Part shown: piece after piece, positions 37,682-47,125 of the stretch
Numbering within the stretch: position 1 is the first letter of the stretch
Layout: the number at the start of each line of letters is the position of its first letter
From: Polymorphobacter megasporae
GTDB lineage: Bacteria; Pseudomonadota; Alphaproteobacteria; Sphingomonadales; Sphingomonadaceae
Length of the DNA: 64,000 nucleotides
NCBI RefSeq assembly: GCF_018982885.2
Contig: NZ_CP081848.1
Span: forward strand, 3,534,001 to 3,598,000
Reading direction: 5' to 3'
The notes under the pieces: generated by a model
The model's database searches: none
What the model was told of the DNA's origin: nothing
What the model saw: the letters and a program-made list of their open reading frames with translations, nothing else
Made by a program: the position numbers and the translations under genes

Positions 37682-39328
37682 CTATTTCATCCCCATCGTG
37701 TGAACGATGCCGAGGAAGACCCAGTACAACACCCCGGCGATCGCCATTGCGGCGGGGAGCGTCGTGACCCACGCGAGTGCGATGTTGCGGACGGTCGACG
37801 CCTGCAGCCCGGCACCGTCGGCGACCATTGTCCCCGCGACGCCGCTCGACAGGATGTGGGTGGTCGACACCGGCATGCCCTTGAATTGAGCGAGCAGGAT
37901 CGTCGATGCCGCCATCAGCTCGGCCGCCGCGCCCATGCCGTAGGTCAGGTGCGTCTTGCCGATTTTCTCGCCGACGGTGACGACGATCCGCTTCCAGCCG
38001 ATCATCGTGCCGAGGCCGAGCGCGAGCGCGACGGTGATCTTGACCCACGGCGGGATGAAGCGCGTGCCGGTCTCGAGCAGCTTCTGGTAATCCTTGAGCG
38101 TCTTGTCGCCGCCATTCGGGAAGGCCTGCTTCGCCTTGTCCTCGTCCTTGGTCATCAGCCGCAGCGTGTCGTAGACGACGTACATCTCGTTGCGCAGGTT
38201 CTTCGTCGCGGCTGCCGGGACGTGCTTGATCGAGCCGTAGTTCTTGAGCTCGGCGGTGATCTGCGACGAGGTCGCGTCGAGCGCGGCGAAGACCTTGGGG
38301 TCGTCGGTCTTCTTGGTCCGCAGAGCATCGCGCAGGGTTTCGTTCGCCTGGTCGGGAGCGATCGTGATGCCGCCGGACTTGGTGTGGAACACGGTCTGCG
38401 CGGCGGCGGCGGCCTGGACGAACTGCGGGGTCGAGGCGTCGGGCATCGTCCGGTTGAGCGCGTACGCGGTCGGGGCGACGCCGATCAGGATGAGCATGAT
38501 CAGCCCCATGCCCTTCTGCCCGTCGTTGCCGCCGTGGGCGAACGACACAGCGGTGCAGGTGAAGATCAGCAGCGCGCGAATGCCTTTCGGCGGCGGCGCG
38601 TCACCTTTGGGCTCGGCGTAGAGCTGGGGGTCGGGGACGACCTTCTTCATCAGCTTGAGCAGCAGGTACGATCCGACGAAGCCGATCACCGGGCTGACGA
38701 GAAGCGCGAGCAGGACGTTGGTCGCCTGGCTCCATTCGACGCCCGAGGTCCCGCCCGGTCCGGCGAGCAACTGGTTGGCGAGGCCGACGCCGAGGATCGA
38801 GCCGATCAGCGCGTGGCTCGACGAGTTCGGCAGGCCGAACCACCACGTCCCGAGGTTCCACGTTACCGCCGCGAGCAACAGCGCGAAGATCATCGCATAT
38901 CCGCCCGCGCTGCCGACGTTGAGGATCAGGTCGACCGGGAGCAGGGTGATAACGGTATAGGCGACCGCGCCGGTCGAGGTCATCACGCCGACGAAGTTCC
39001 AGCAGCCCGACCAGATGACCGCGAAGACCGGCTTCAACGAGTGGGTGTAGATCACCGTCGCGACCGCGTTGGCGGTGTCGTGGAAACCGTTGACGAATTC
39101 GAAGCCGAGCGCGATCACCAGCGCCAGTCCAAGGAAGGCGAACGCGCCGAGCGCGAGCGTCTCGCCGACCTGCTGCGTGTCGCTGAAGATGCTGTAGCCG
39201 GCGAAGGCGAGGCCGGCGACGAGGACGAGGAGGAAGCCGATTACCCCGGCGGGGTGAACCTTGTGGTCCATCGCCACCCGCGCCGCGTGGGGCTCATCGT
39301 GCGTCGTTGCCGTTGCCGTCGTTGCCAT
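37682..39328 (-). CDS. PiT-family inorganic phosphate transporter
   Basis: 548 residues from ATG 39328. The duplicated PiT signatures are GFEFVNGFHDTANAVATVIYT with NSSSHALIGSILGVGLAN in the N-terminal half, and FAHGGNDGQKGMGL with TTHILSSGVAGTM in the C-terminal half, separated by a long hydrophilic loop (about 285-420). It imports metal-phosphate with protons at the inner membrane. The loop is longer than in E. coli PitA. Confidence 0.92.
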   Translation of the reverse strand: MATTATATTHDEPHAARVAMDHKVHPAGVIGFLLVLVAGLAFAGYSIFSDTQQVGETLALGAFAFLGLALVIALGFEFVNGFHDTANAVATVIYTHSLKPVFAVIWSGCWNFVGVMTSTGAVAYTVITLLPVDLILNVGSAGGYAMIFALLLAAVTWNLGTWWFGLPNSSSHALIGSILGVGLANQLLAGPGGTSGVEWSQATNVLLALLVSPVIGFVGSYLLLKLMKKVVPDPQLYAEPKGDAPPPKGIRALLIFTCTAVSFAHGGNDGQKGMGLIMLILIGVAPTAYALNRTMPDASTPQFVQAAAAAQTVFHTKSGGITIAPDQANETLRDALRTKKTDDPKVFAALDATSSQITAELKNYGSIKHVPAAATKNLRNEMYVVYDTLRLMTKDEDKAKQAFPNGGDKTLKDYQKLLETGTRFIPPWVKITVALALGLGTMIGWKRIVVTVGEKIGKTHLTYGMGAAAELMAASTILLAQFKGMPVSTTHILSSGVAGTMVADGAGLQASTVRNIALAWVTTLPAAMAIAGVLYWVFLGIVHTMGMK

Positions 39329-39397
39329 CGCCGGAGCTCCCTCGAGTCGCGGCACTGTGGCTGGCAAAGATTACAGTGAGATGACGGCGTTAATCAT

Positions 39398-40186
39398 TTA
39401 GCGCGTCAGCGCCTCGACGATCGCGCGGACCTTCGCCTGCCGCCACTGCGGGGTCGGGGCGACGAGCCAGTAGCCAGCGAGCGCGGGCTCGGGATCGCCG
39501 AGCGCGACGACACTGGTGTTCGCGGCAGCAAGCAGGACCGGGACGCGCGCGACGCCGAACCCCGCCACCGCCGCGTCGATCGCCAGCCCGGCATCGGCGA
39601 CGGTCAGCGCGAAGCTGCCGCCCGTCGGCCATCCCGCGCCCGGATGATCGATCCGCCGCTCGGGGTCGGCCCCGGGCACGCCAACGACGACCATCGCCGC
39701 GTCGCCGAGCTGCTTGCCGTGGAGGCCCTCGACGTCGGGGACCGGGCCGAAAGTGACCGCGAGGTCGAGGTTCGCCTGGGTGAAGTCGACCCCGTCGTCG
39801 GCGGCTGTGACGACGAAGCGGACGTCGTGGTCGCGCGCAAAAGCGGCGAGGCGCGGGGTCAGCCAGCGCGCGGTGAAGTCGCGCGGCGCGGCGAGCGTCA
39901 GCACCTTCGACCCCTGCGCGTCCTGAAGGATGCGGACCGACTCCTCGAATTCGAGGAACCCCGCGCGCAGCGCGGGCAGCGCCCGCTCGGCCTCGGGAGT
40001 CAGTTCGAGATTGCGCGTCATCCGCTTGAACAGGACGGTGCCGAGCACATCCTCGAGTGCGCGAACCTGCTGCCCGACTGCCGCCGGGGTTACCGCCAGC
40101 TCGTCGGCCGCCTTGGTGAACGACAAATGCCGCGCGGCGGCGTCGAACACTCGGAGGGCGTTGAGCGGAAGATGGGTCCGCTTCAC
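39398..40186 (-). CDS. LysR-family regulator, GcvA-like
   Basis: 262 residues. The N-terminal winged helix LNALRVFDAAARHLSFTKAADEL with TPAAVGQQVRALED is GcvA-like; the effector-binding domain is shorter than usual. The target is unknown. It lies 16 bp after apaG on the same strand and may be the third gene of the metZ operon. Confidence 0.88.
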   Translation of the reverse strand: MKRTHLPLNALRVFDAAARHLSFTKAADELAVTPAAVGQQVRALEDVLGTVLFKRMTRNLELTPEAERALPALRAGFLEFEESVRILQDAQGSKVLTLAAPRDFTARWLTPRLAAFARDHDVRFVVTAADDGVDFTQANLDLAVTFGPVPDVEGLHGKQLGDAAMVVVGVPGADPERRIDHPGAGWPTGGSFALTVADAGLAIDAAVAGFGVARVPVLLAAANTSVVALGDPEPALAGYWLVAPTPQWRQAKVRAIVEALTR

Positions 40187-40202
40187 CGGGCCGGGACCGT
40201 GA

Positions 40203-40607
40203 TCAATTCAACACCCGGTCGGGATCGGGCTGGTCGAGCGAGAACAGCGGAATCGCGACCTCGAACAGCGTCTCGCGGGTCGCCATCGCATAGGTCCCGA
40301 CCATCGTGCCGTGCGGCGTCGGCAGCGGGCAACCGCTGACATAGTCGTACGATCCGCCCGGTGCGATGATCGGCTGGTCGCCGACGACGCCCTCGCCGCG
40401 GACTTCCTCGACCCGCCCGCGACCGTCGGTGATGATCCAGTGGCGGGCGAGGAGCTGGACGTCCTCCTCGGTCTCGTTCTCGATGCGAACGTGGTAGCTC
40501 CACGCATATTCGCTCGCTTCCGGGTCGGACTGTTCGTCGAGGTAGCGCGGGGCGACGCGGACCGTCACGCCCGCTGTCGTCGCGGCGTAGGGGAAGAACG
40601 CCTTCAC
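40203..40607 (-). CDS. apaG: ApaG domain protein
   Basis: 134 residues. The immunoglobulin-like ApaG domain shows YAWSYHVRIENETEEDVQLLARHWIITD, EVRGEGVVGDQP and GCPLPTPHGTMVGTY. ApaG is linked to Co/Mg resistance in enterobacteria, but its molecular role is unclear. It overlaps metZ by four bases. Confidence 0.92.
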   Translation of the reverse strand: MKAFFPYAATTAGVTVRVAPRYLDEQSDPEASEYAWSYHVRIENETEEDVQLLARHWIITDGRGRVEEVRGEGVVGDQPIIAPGGSYDYVSGCPLPTPHGTMVGTYAMATRETLFEVAIPLFSLDQPDPDRVLN

Positions 40608-41809
40608 AGCCCGGCCCGCGTCAACGCCTGGTCGAGATCGGCGATGATATCACGCGGGTCCTCGAGTCCGACCGACAGCCGCAGCATGCCCTCGGTGATC
40701 CCCATCTCCTCGCGGATCGGTGCGGCGACGCTGGCGTGGGTGGTCGACGCCGGATGGGTCATCAACGTCCGCGAGTCACCGAGGTTGTTCGAAATGTCGA
40801 TCAGTTCGAGCGCGTCGAGCAAGGCGTGCGCCTGCACCCGGTCGGCGACGAACAGCGCGATGATCGTCCCGCCGCCCGACATCTGGCGCATTGCGAGATC
40901 GTGCTGCGGGTGGCTGGCGAGTCCGGGATAGAGCAATTTCGGTACGCGATGTTCGAGCGCGGTGGCGACGGCGGTGGCGTTCTCGACCGCGCGGCGGACG
41001 CGCAGGTCGATCGTCTCCAAGGACTTCAACACGACCCAGGCATTGAATGCGCTGAGCACCGGGCCGGTGTGCCGCGCCATCGCGAGATAGACGTCGTTGA
41101 TCCACTGCGCCGAGCCGAGCACCGCGCCCGCGAGCACCCGCCCCTGCCCGTCCATATGCTTCGTCGCCGAGTGCGCGACGACGTCGGCCCCCATCAGAAA
41201 TGGCTTTTGCAAGACCGGCGAGGCGAAGGCGTTGTCGACTACGACCAGCGCGCCAGCGTCGTGGCCGATGTCGGCGACCGCCGCGATATCCACGATGTCG
41301 AGCGTCGGGTTCGCCGGGGTCTCGAGGAAGAACGCCTTTGTGTTCGGCTTCCGCGCCTTCGCCCACGCATCGTTGTCGCGCCCGTCGACGATCGTCGTCT
41401 CGATGCCGAAGCGCGGCAGGATCGTATCGACGAGCACGCGGCACGAGCCGAACAACGCGCGGCCCGCCACCACGTGATCGCCCGCCGACAGATGGCTGAG
41501 CAGCGCGGTCGACATCGCCGCCATGCCGCTCGCGGTGACGCGGCACGCCTCCGCGCCTTCGAGCAGGCACAGGCGTTCCTCCAACATCGCGTTGGTCGGG
41601 TTCTGCAACCGCGAATAGGTCATGCCGGGCTCTTCGCCGCGGAAGCGCGCCGCCGCCTGCCCCGCGCTGTCATAGGCATAGCCCGACGTCAGGAAGATCG
41701 CCTCCGACGTCTCGCCGTATTCGGAGCGCGCGGTGCCGCCACGGACCGCCTGCGTCGCGGGGTGCCAAGTGGCGGTGACCGCCCGATCCTGTCCGGTGAA
41801 GCGCTTCAT
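40604..41809 (-). CDS. metZ: O-succinylhomoserine sulfhydrylase
   Basis: 401 residues of the Cys/Met metabolism PLP family. It has FLTSGYAYDSAGQAAARF, YSRLQNPTNAMLEERL, ALFGSCRVLVDTILPRFGIE, and the PLP lysine in HSATKHMDGQGRVLAG; the DGQGR sequence fits MetZ better than cystathionine synthases. It makes homocysteine from O-succinylhomoserine and sulfide. It heads the metZ-apaG-lysR cluster. Confidence 0.9.
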   Translation of the reverse strand: MKRFTGQDRAVTATWHPATQAVRGGTARSEYGETSEAIFLTSGYAYDSAGQAAARFRGEEPGMTYSRLQNPTNAMLEERLCLLEGAEACRVTASGMAAMSTALLSHLSAGDHVVAGRALFGSCRVLVDTILPRFGIETTIVDGRDNDAWAKARKPNTKAFFLETPANPTLDIVDIAAVADIGHDAGALVVVDNAFASPVLQKPFLMGADVVAHSATKHMDGQGRVLAGAVLGSAQWINDVYLAMARHTGPVLSAFNAWVVLKSLETIDLRVRRAVENATAVATALEHRVPKLLYPGLASHPQHDLAMRQMSGGGTIIALFVADRVQAHALLDALELIDISNNLGDSRTLMTHPASTTHASVAAPIREEMGITEGMLRLSVGLEDPRDIIADLDQALTRAGL

Positions 41810-41964
41810 GGGGGTGGGCTTAGCGGGCGGGGCTTGGCCGCGTCAACGCGCCGTCCCCCGTGATCGGGCGGTGAGCCTCGAAAACGCGGCTGGCTCGGAC
41901 CCCGATCGGCGGTTCGTTGCTTTAGCGGTTGCGGGGGATTTCAACGCGGGAAGCGTAAGCCGAC

Positions 41965-43386
41965 GTGTCAGCCCCTCGAACCGAGCGTCGATTATGGTCG
42001 CGGTGGCACACCGGGGGGGCGCTCGTCCTCGCGGCGTGCCTAGCCGTGCCGGTGCTGACGATTCCGCGGCACATTCCGCTGACATACAACGAGGGCTGGA
42101 ACGGTTACTTCGCGGCGCGGGCGATGGCCCCGGTACTTGGGCCGCTGTATCCGGCAGCGGGCGAGCTGATCAGCAACAATTATCCGCCGCTGTCTTTCTA
42201 TCTGATCGGCGTGGCGGGGCAGCTGGCGGGAGACCCGATCGTCGCCGGGCGGATCGTCGCGCTGCTTGCACTGCTCGTGAGCGGGGCGCTCGTCGTGCTG
42301 ATCGTCCGGCAGCTCGGCGGGCGGCCCGTCTGGGCAGCAGCGGCGGGGCTGATCCTCGTTGCCTATGTCGTGATCTTCGCTGGCCAGTATGTAGCGACCA
42401 ACGATCCGCAGTGGCTCGCGCACGCGGTGATGCTCGGCGGGGTCGCCACCCTGCTCGCAAGCCTGCGGCCGCTCCGAATTCCGGGGATTGCAGCGGCGGC
42501 GGCGCTGGTCGTCGCGGCGCTGTTCATCAAGCACAACCTTCTTGCCCTGCCCGCAGCGGCGACGCTGTGGCTGGCGGCGACCGACCGGCGCGCGGCGCTG
42601 ATCTGGTGCGCCTGCGGAGCCGGTGCCGCGATCATTGCGGCAGCTATCGCTTACACCCTGTTCGGCGACGCGCTGGTCGACAGCGTTCTCCATCACGGCC
42701 GGGTCTATGACGTTACGCGGGTGGTCAAGTCGTCGTGGTCGACCGCGCTGATGATGCCGCTGCTCGGCGTCGCGCTGTTGATCCGCTGGCGGCGCAACAC
42801 CGCGCTCGCCCTGCTGTTCGTCGCGATCGCGCTGCCGTTCGGGCTGGCCCAGCGCGGCGGTGAAGGCGTCAGCTATAATGCGCAGTTCGAGGCGTTGATC
42901 GCGCTGTCGATCGCCGCCGGGCTGGCGCTGTCGGAGACGCGCCGGACCGGCGTCGCGCTCGGGGCGGCGTTGCTGCCGGTGACGATCATGCTGCCATTCT
43001 ATGCGGTTGCGCAGACGATCGCGCTCGACACCCTCGGCGCGCGGACCGCTGCGTGGGGGGCAATCGAAACGCAGATCGCGGCGACACCCGGGCCGGTCGC
43101 ATGCGAATTGCTCGCCGCCTGCTTCTGGGCGGGGAAGCCATTTGCGTGGGACTTCTTCAACGAAGGCCAGCGTGTCCGGCTCGGCGCGCCGCTCGCCCCG
43201 CTCGCGACCCGGATCGCCAGCCACGGCTTTGGCGCGATCGTCCTGACCCGACATCCCGATTTCTTGTCGAGCGATGGCGAACGCCTGCCGCAACCGCTGC
43301 CGCGGCTGATCGACGCTGAATATGCCCCCGTCGCGACCGCGCCCGACGACACCGCGTTGCTGCTTCCCCGGAGTAAATCTCGATGA
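41965..43386 (+). CDS. Polytopic membrane protein, GT-C/ArnT-like glycosyltransferase
   Basis: 473 residues from GTG 41965. It has about 11 membrane helices; the first periplasmic loop contains the acidic motif TYNEGWNGYFAARA, and NNYPPLSFYLIG follows, as in the lipid-linked-sugar GT-C (PMT/ArnT) family where an Asp/Glu in that loop is catalytic. Donor and acceptor are unknown. It overlaps the GT2 gene by four bases, so the pair probably makes and then uses a polyprenyl-phosphate sugar. Confidence 0.72.
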   Translation: MSAPRTERRLWSRWHTGGALVLAACLAVPVLTIPRHIPLTYNEGWNGYFAARAMAPVLGPLYPAAGELISNNYPPLSFYLIGVAGQLAGDPIVAGRIVALLALLVSGALVVLIVRQLGGRPVWAAAAGLILVAYVVIFAGQYVATNDPQWLAHAVMLGGVATLLASLRPLRIPGIAAAAALVVAALFIKHNLLALPAAATLWLAATDRRAALIWCACGAGAAIIAAAIAYTLFGDALVDSVLHHGRVYDVTRVVKSSWSTALMMPLLGVALLIRWRRNTALALLFVAIALPFGLAQRGGEGVSYNAQFEALIALSIAAGLALSETRRTGVALGAALLPVTIMLPFYAVAQTIALDTLGARTAAWGAIETQIAATPGPVACELLAACFWAGKPFAWDFFNEGQRVRLGAPLAPLATRIASHGFGAIVLTRHPDFLSSDGERLPQPLPRLIDAEYAPVATAPDDTALLLPRSKSR

Positions 43387-44549
43387 CGCTTCATTCGCTC
43401 ACGACCCAGCGGCAGACGACGCGGCCGGCCCCCGACCTCGGGTCACCGCTCGCGCTCGCGGTGATCGTGCCGACGTTGAACGAGGCGGGCAATATCGCGG
43501 CGATGGTCGCGGGGCTCGACCGCGCGCTCGACGGGCTGGCGTGGGAAGCGATCTTCGTCGACGACGATTCGACCGACGGCACCGCCGCTTTGCTCCGCCA
43601 GATCGGCGCGTACGACCGCCGTATTCGCGTCATCCAGCGGCTCGGACGGCGCGGCCTCGCCTCGGCGGTAACCGAGGGCGTGCTTGCCACCGCCGCGCCG
43701 GTAATCGCGGTGATCGACGGCGACATGCAGCACGACGAGGTGCTGCTCCCCAAGATGTACGAGGCGGTGACCGGCGACGACGGCGGCGGCGGCTGCGACC
43801 TCGCGATCGGCAGCCGCTACGTCGACGGCGGCGCGGCATCGGGCTTCACCGGCGTCCGCGAGCTGATCAGCCGCACCGCGACGCGGGTGACCAACGCGAC
43901 GCTCCGGACGACGATCGCCGACCCGATGAGCGGCTTCTTTGCCGTGCGCCACGACGCGTTCATGGCGAGCGCGCCACACCTGTCGAACATCGGTTTCAAG
44001 ATCCTGATGGACGTTGTCGCGTCGAGCCCCGCACCGCTGGCGATCCGCGAGATCCCCTATACCTTCCGCCCGCGCCATGCCGGCACGAGCAAACTCGACC
44101 CGCGCGTCGCGCACGAATTTTTTGTCCTGCTCCTCGAGAAGATGCTCGGCCGCTATGTGCCGGTGCGCTTCCTGATGTTCGCCGGGGCCGGGCTTTTCGG
44201 ACTGGCGATCAATTTGATGGTGATCGGGAGCCTGTTCCGTCACGCGGGCATCTCGTTCGCGGTCGCGCTGCCGGCGGGCGTGATCGCGGCGATGGCGTTC
44301 AACTATCTCCTCGCCAACACGCTGACCTACCGCGACTTGCGCTTGCGCGGGGCAGCGTTCCTGCGCGGCTTCGTCGGCTATGCCGCGGTGTGCGCACCCG
44401 GCGCGATCGGCAACATCTTCGTCAGCACGCTGCTGTTCCGCGACGGCTCGACGTGGTGGGTCGCGGCGCTCGCCGGAGCGGTGATCGCGGTGACATGGAC
44501 CTATGCCGCGACGCTGCTGCTCACCGCAAAGCGCCGCCGCCCCGCTTGA
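43383..44549 (+). CDS. Polyprenyl-phosphate glycosyltransferase with C-terminal GtrA domain
   Basis: 388 residues. The GT2 domain has VIVPTLNEAGNIAAMV, IFVDDDSTDGTAALLRQ, AVIDGDMQHDEVLLPKM and SGFFAVRHDAF (dolichol-phosphate-mannose-synthase type). Residues 255-388 are four membrane helices of a GtrA domain (FLMFAGAGLFGLAINLMVIG, FNYLLANTLTYRD). The enzyme would transfer a nucleotide sugar to polyprenyl phosphate and help flip it. Confidence 0.88.
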   Translation: MTLHSLTTQRQTTRPAPDLGSPLALAVIVPTLNEAGNIAAMVAGLDRALDGLAWEAIFVDDDSTDGTAALLRQIGAYDRRIRVIQRLGRRGLASAVTEGVLATAAPVIAVIDGDMQHDEVLLPKMYEAVTGDDGGGGCDLAIGSRYVDGGAASGFTGVRELISRTATRVTNATLRTTIADPMSGFFAVRHDAFMASAPHLSNIGFKILMDVVASSPAPLAIREIPYTFRPRHAGTSKLDPRVAHEFFVLLLEKMLGRYVPVRFLMFAGAGLFGLAINLMVIGSLFRHAGISFAVALPAGVIAAMAFNYLLANTLTYRDLRLRGAAFLRGFVGYAAVCAPGAIGNIFVSTLLFRDGSTWWVAALAGAVIAVTWTYAATLLLTAKRRRPA

Positions 44550-44568
44550 ACAGGTGAGATACTGTCTT

Positions 44569-44596
44569 GCTATGATCATAACATTATGATCATAGC
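44569..44596 (+). promoter_or_regulatory. Perfect 28-bp AT-rich dyad, probable MarR operator
   Basis: GCTATGATCATAA (44569-44581) and its exact complement (44584-44596) are separated by CA. It is 38 bp before the binding-protein gene, in otherwise GC-rich DNA; TATGAT motifs in both arms could serve as -10 boxes, so a bound protein would block transcription. The marR gene two frames downstream is the natural candidate. Confidence 0.75.
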
Positions 44597-44634
44597 ATAG
44601 CAGCCGCGAGAGCTGGCTGGACAGGAGACGACCC

Positions 44635-45501
44635 ATGACGTTTCGCATTCATACCCACGGCCGGCTGCAGGAATGGATCGCCGACGCCAATGGCTATTTC
44701 GCCGACGCCGGCCTGACCGACTACACGCTCGGCCAGGTCGAATTTGCCAGCTTCGATGCCTCGACGCAGGACGATCCGTCGGGCGCCTACCAGACCTATG
44801 AAAAGGGCCGCGACGCGAGCATCAGTTGCGCGTGTCACTGGACGGTCAACATGGCCGCGTCGAACGCGCATGGCCGGTTGTGGGGCGACGCCTATTCGGT
44901 CTCGCCGTGCGGCATCTTCGTCCCCGCCGATTCCGCGATCCGCACGCTCGACGACCTTGCCGGCGTGACCGTCGATGTCGGGTATCAGTCGGGCAGCCAC
45001 TATGCGACGATCCAGGCGCTCGAAACCGCGATGGCGCCCGATCGGATCAAGCTCAACTTCGCCGGGTCGCCCGACCAGCGGCTCGCCCGGCTCGACCGCG
45101 GCGAAGCTGCCGCGTCGACCTTGTTCGGCATCCAGCTCTACATCGCCGAGCAGTTGGGCTTTCGCAAGATCGCCGACACCAGCTTCATGATCATCGGCCT
45201 GGTGCCCGACGGGGTTGATGCGGATGACGTGAAGAAATACTATGCAGCGCTGCGTCGTGCCCAACACGATATCGACCTGCATCATCAGCAATACGCGCAT
45301 TTCTATTTGAATGAAGTGCCCGCGATCTACCATGACCGGATCAACGTCGGCGCCTTCGGTCCGGGTGAACGGATCGTCTTCGAGCCCTATTCGCCGGCGA
45401 TGTACGACAAGACCCACCAGTGGGTCGAAGACCGGGCAATCTTCGACGACGCGAAGATCGGGCAGGCAAGTTATGCGGCGGCCGCGCTCAGCGCCGGGTG
45501 A
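44635..45501 (+). CDS. Periplasmic-binding-protein-like (NMT1/SsuA-type) protein without signal peptide
   Basis: 288 residues with GGAG before the ATG. The fold motifs are RLQEWIADANGYFADAGL, YEKGRDASISCACHWTVNMAA, the domain-joining RTLDDLAGVTVDVGYQSGSHYATIQALE and RLARLDRGEAAASTLFG. It resembles substrate-binding proteins of aliphatic sulfonate or aromatic type and the related cytosolic 4,5-dihydroxyphthalate-decarboxylase-like enzymes. No signal peptide and no ABC permease or ATPase is nearby, so a cytosolic enzyme or sensor role should be considered. Confidence 0.72.
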   Translation: MTFRIHTHGRLQEWIADANGYFADAGLTDYTLGQVEFASFDASTQDDPSGAYQTYEKGRDASISCACHWTVNMAASNAHGRLWGDAYSVSPCGIFVPADSAIRTLDDLAGVTVDVGYQSGSHYATIQALETAMAPDRIKLNFAGSPDQRLARLDRGEAAASTLFGIQLYIAEQLGFRKIADTSFMIIGLVPDGVDADDVKKYYAALRRAQHDIDLHHQQYAHFYLNEVPAIYHDRINVGAFGPGERIVFEPYSPAMYDKTHQWVEDRAIFDDAKIGQASYAAAALSAG

Positions 45502-45555
45502 CGCCGCCGCCCGGGACTGGACAAGCCGCGATGCCCTGATCAAGGAAGGCCGATC

Positions 45556-46020
45556 ATGGCGTCGACCAGACGATCGCAGATAGGCAAAGGCAACGACGCG
45601 ACGGCGATCGGCGTCGAGCGCTATGTCGGCCACCTGCTGCGGCGCGCTTATGCCGTGGCTCGTAAGAATTCCTCGGCGGCGCTCGCCGACCTCGGCGACC
45701 TGTCGCCGGTCCAGGCAACGGCGCTGATTACGTTGGCAAGCGGCGCGCTGACCCAGGCCGAGCTGGGCCGGCAAATCGGGATGGAATCCGCCAACACGCA
45801 TACGCTGATCAAGCGGATGGTCGCCGCGGGGCTCGTCGCAACGCGCCCCGATCCAGCCAACCGGCGACTGCTGCTGGTCGACCCGACCGCCGCCGGGCAG
45901 GTGATGACGAGCAAGGTCGAAGCGAGGCTCGCGGGTTCGACCGAGCAAACGCTCGCACCGCTTACAGCCAGCGAGCAGGCCGTGTTGATCGACATGCTAC
46001 TGCGGATCATCGCCGACTGA
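45556..46020 (+). CDS. MarR-family transcriptional regulator
   Basis: 154 residues. The winged helix is clear: LGDLSPVQATALITLASGALTQAELG, MESANTHTLIKRMVAAGLV, then the wing RPDPANRRLLLVDPTAAG. It lies 54 bp after the binding-protein-like gene and probably in the same transcript, controlled by the dyad at 44569-44596. The ligand is unknown. Confidence 0.88.
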   Translation: MASTRRSQIGKGNDATAIGVERYVGHLLRRAYAVARKNSSAALADLGDLSPVQATALITLASGALTQAELGRQIGMESANTHTLIKRMVAAGLVATRPDPANRRLLLVDPTAAGQVMTSKVEARLAGSTEQTLAPLTASEQAVLIDMLLRIIAD

Positions 46021-46091
46021 GCACCCGATTAGAAGGGCGGTGCCTGCACACGGGATCGGCTTACCCAGACCGGATATAAACCAGGCGCTCG

Positions 46092-47114
46092 CTAAGGTCG
46101 GTCAGCTGAGAGGACGGCCCTCAGAATCGATTCTGAACGCCGCTGTCCATACGCATGGCCGTAGGCGCTCGATGTGATGGCAACAACCATATTGCGGCTC
46201 GGTATGACGTAAATCTTGTTGCCGCCGTTACCCGACGCGAATGATACCGCGACGGGCTTGCCATCGATCTGTTGGACCTTCGAATACCAGAAATAGCCAT
46301 AGCCGTCGGCATACGGGTCGCTGGCGGAGATCGCGATTTTGGGCGCGAGCGCGTCGCGTATCCGACCCGCACTTATTATCCGGTGCCCTCGGTACCGACC
46401 TTCTCCTCGCACCATCTCGCCGATCGCGGCGAAATCGCGAAGCGTGAGAGACAGGTTCCCCTGGCCTTTCGTATAACCGGCAGCATCCGATGCCCATTGC
46501 CACCGATGAATGCCCAGCGGATCGAACAGCGATGTGCGGGCAAATTCAGCCATCGACCGACCGGTTGCTTTCGCTACTATGACGCCGGCAGTATAGGCGG
46601 TGAGAGAGTTGTAGTGATATTGCGTCCCCGGCGGCTCGGCCCGTGGAACCGAACGCAGAAACAATAGTGGATCCGACGCCGCATCGAGTTTGTCTTCGTT
46701 GCCTGGCGATGTTGGATCCGCATCGAAAGCGGCGAGGCCGGACCGCATCGTCAGGACATCCCTCAGGGCAACGTCGCCGATCGCACTGCCCTCGGCTTCT
46801 GGCCAATAGGTTGAGACCGTGTCCTCCACGCTACGTATCTTACCTCGGTCGATCGCTATTCCGACCAGAAGCGACGTAACGCTCTTTCCGGCGGAGCGAA
46901 TGTCGTGGAGGTCGGTCGCTGTTTCGCCATTGTAGTAGCGCTCCGCGATCGCTCGTCCATGGCGGAGCACAACGACCCCGCGCAGATCGAGATGTTCGTC
47001 ATGATCGAAGACTGCAAGCGCCTGAGTGATAGCGGGATCGTGCTGCGGTATGGGGGCAGCCGCGCACAGCCCGATAGCGCCGATCGCAACGCTGGCGAAT
47101 TTGAAAGGTCTCAC
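46092..47114 (-). CDS. Serine hydrolase, class C beta-lactamase-related
   Basis: 340 residues with a signal peptide (about 1-20, LCAAAP). Active-site motifs: SAGKSVTSLLVG (SxxK), QYHYNSLTAY (YxN) and a closing SGNGGNKIYVIP at the KTG position. Likely a periplasmic esterase or D-Ala-D-Ala-type hydrolase; the substrate is not evident. It is 11 bp after the AraC regulator gene on the same strand. Confidence 0.85.
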   Translation of the reverse strand: MRPFKFASVAIGAIGLCAAAPIPQHDPAITQALAVFDHDEHLDLRGVVVLRHGRAIAERYYNGETATDLHDIRSAGKSVTSLLVGIAIDRGKIRSVEDTVSTYWPEAEGSAIGDVALRDVLTMRSGLAAFDADPTSPGNEDKLDAASDPLLFLRSVPRAEPPGTQYHYNSLTAYTAGVIVAKATGRSMAEFARTSLFDPLGIHRWQWASDAAGYTKGQGNLSLTLRDFAAIGEMVRGEGRYRGHRIISAGRIRDALAPKIAISASDPYADGYGYFWYSKVQQIDGKPVAVSFASGNGGNKIYVIPSRNMVVAITSSAYGHAYGQRRSESILRAVLSADRP

Positions 47115-47125
47115 TGGCTGTATTC

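Noticed and set aside
41900..41965. SAM-II-like riboswitch before metZ (CCGCTAAAGC and CGTTGAAA on the minus strand)
   Set aside because: The 3' half looks similar to the SAM-II consensus, but I could not find the pairing 5' strand, and the element is about 110 bp from the start codon. A covariance-model scan would settle it.
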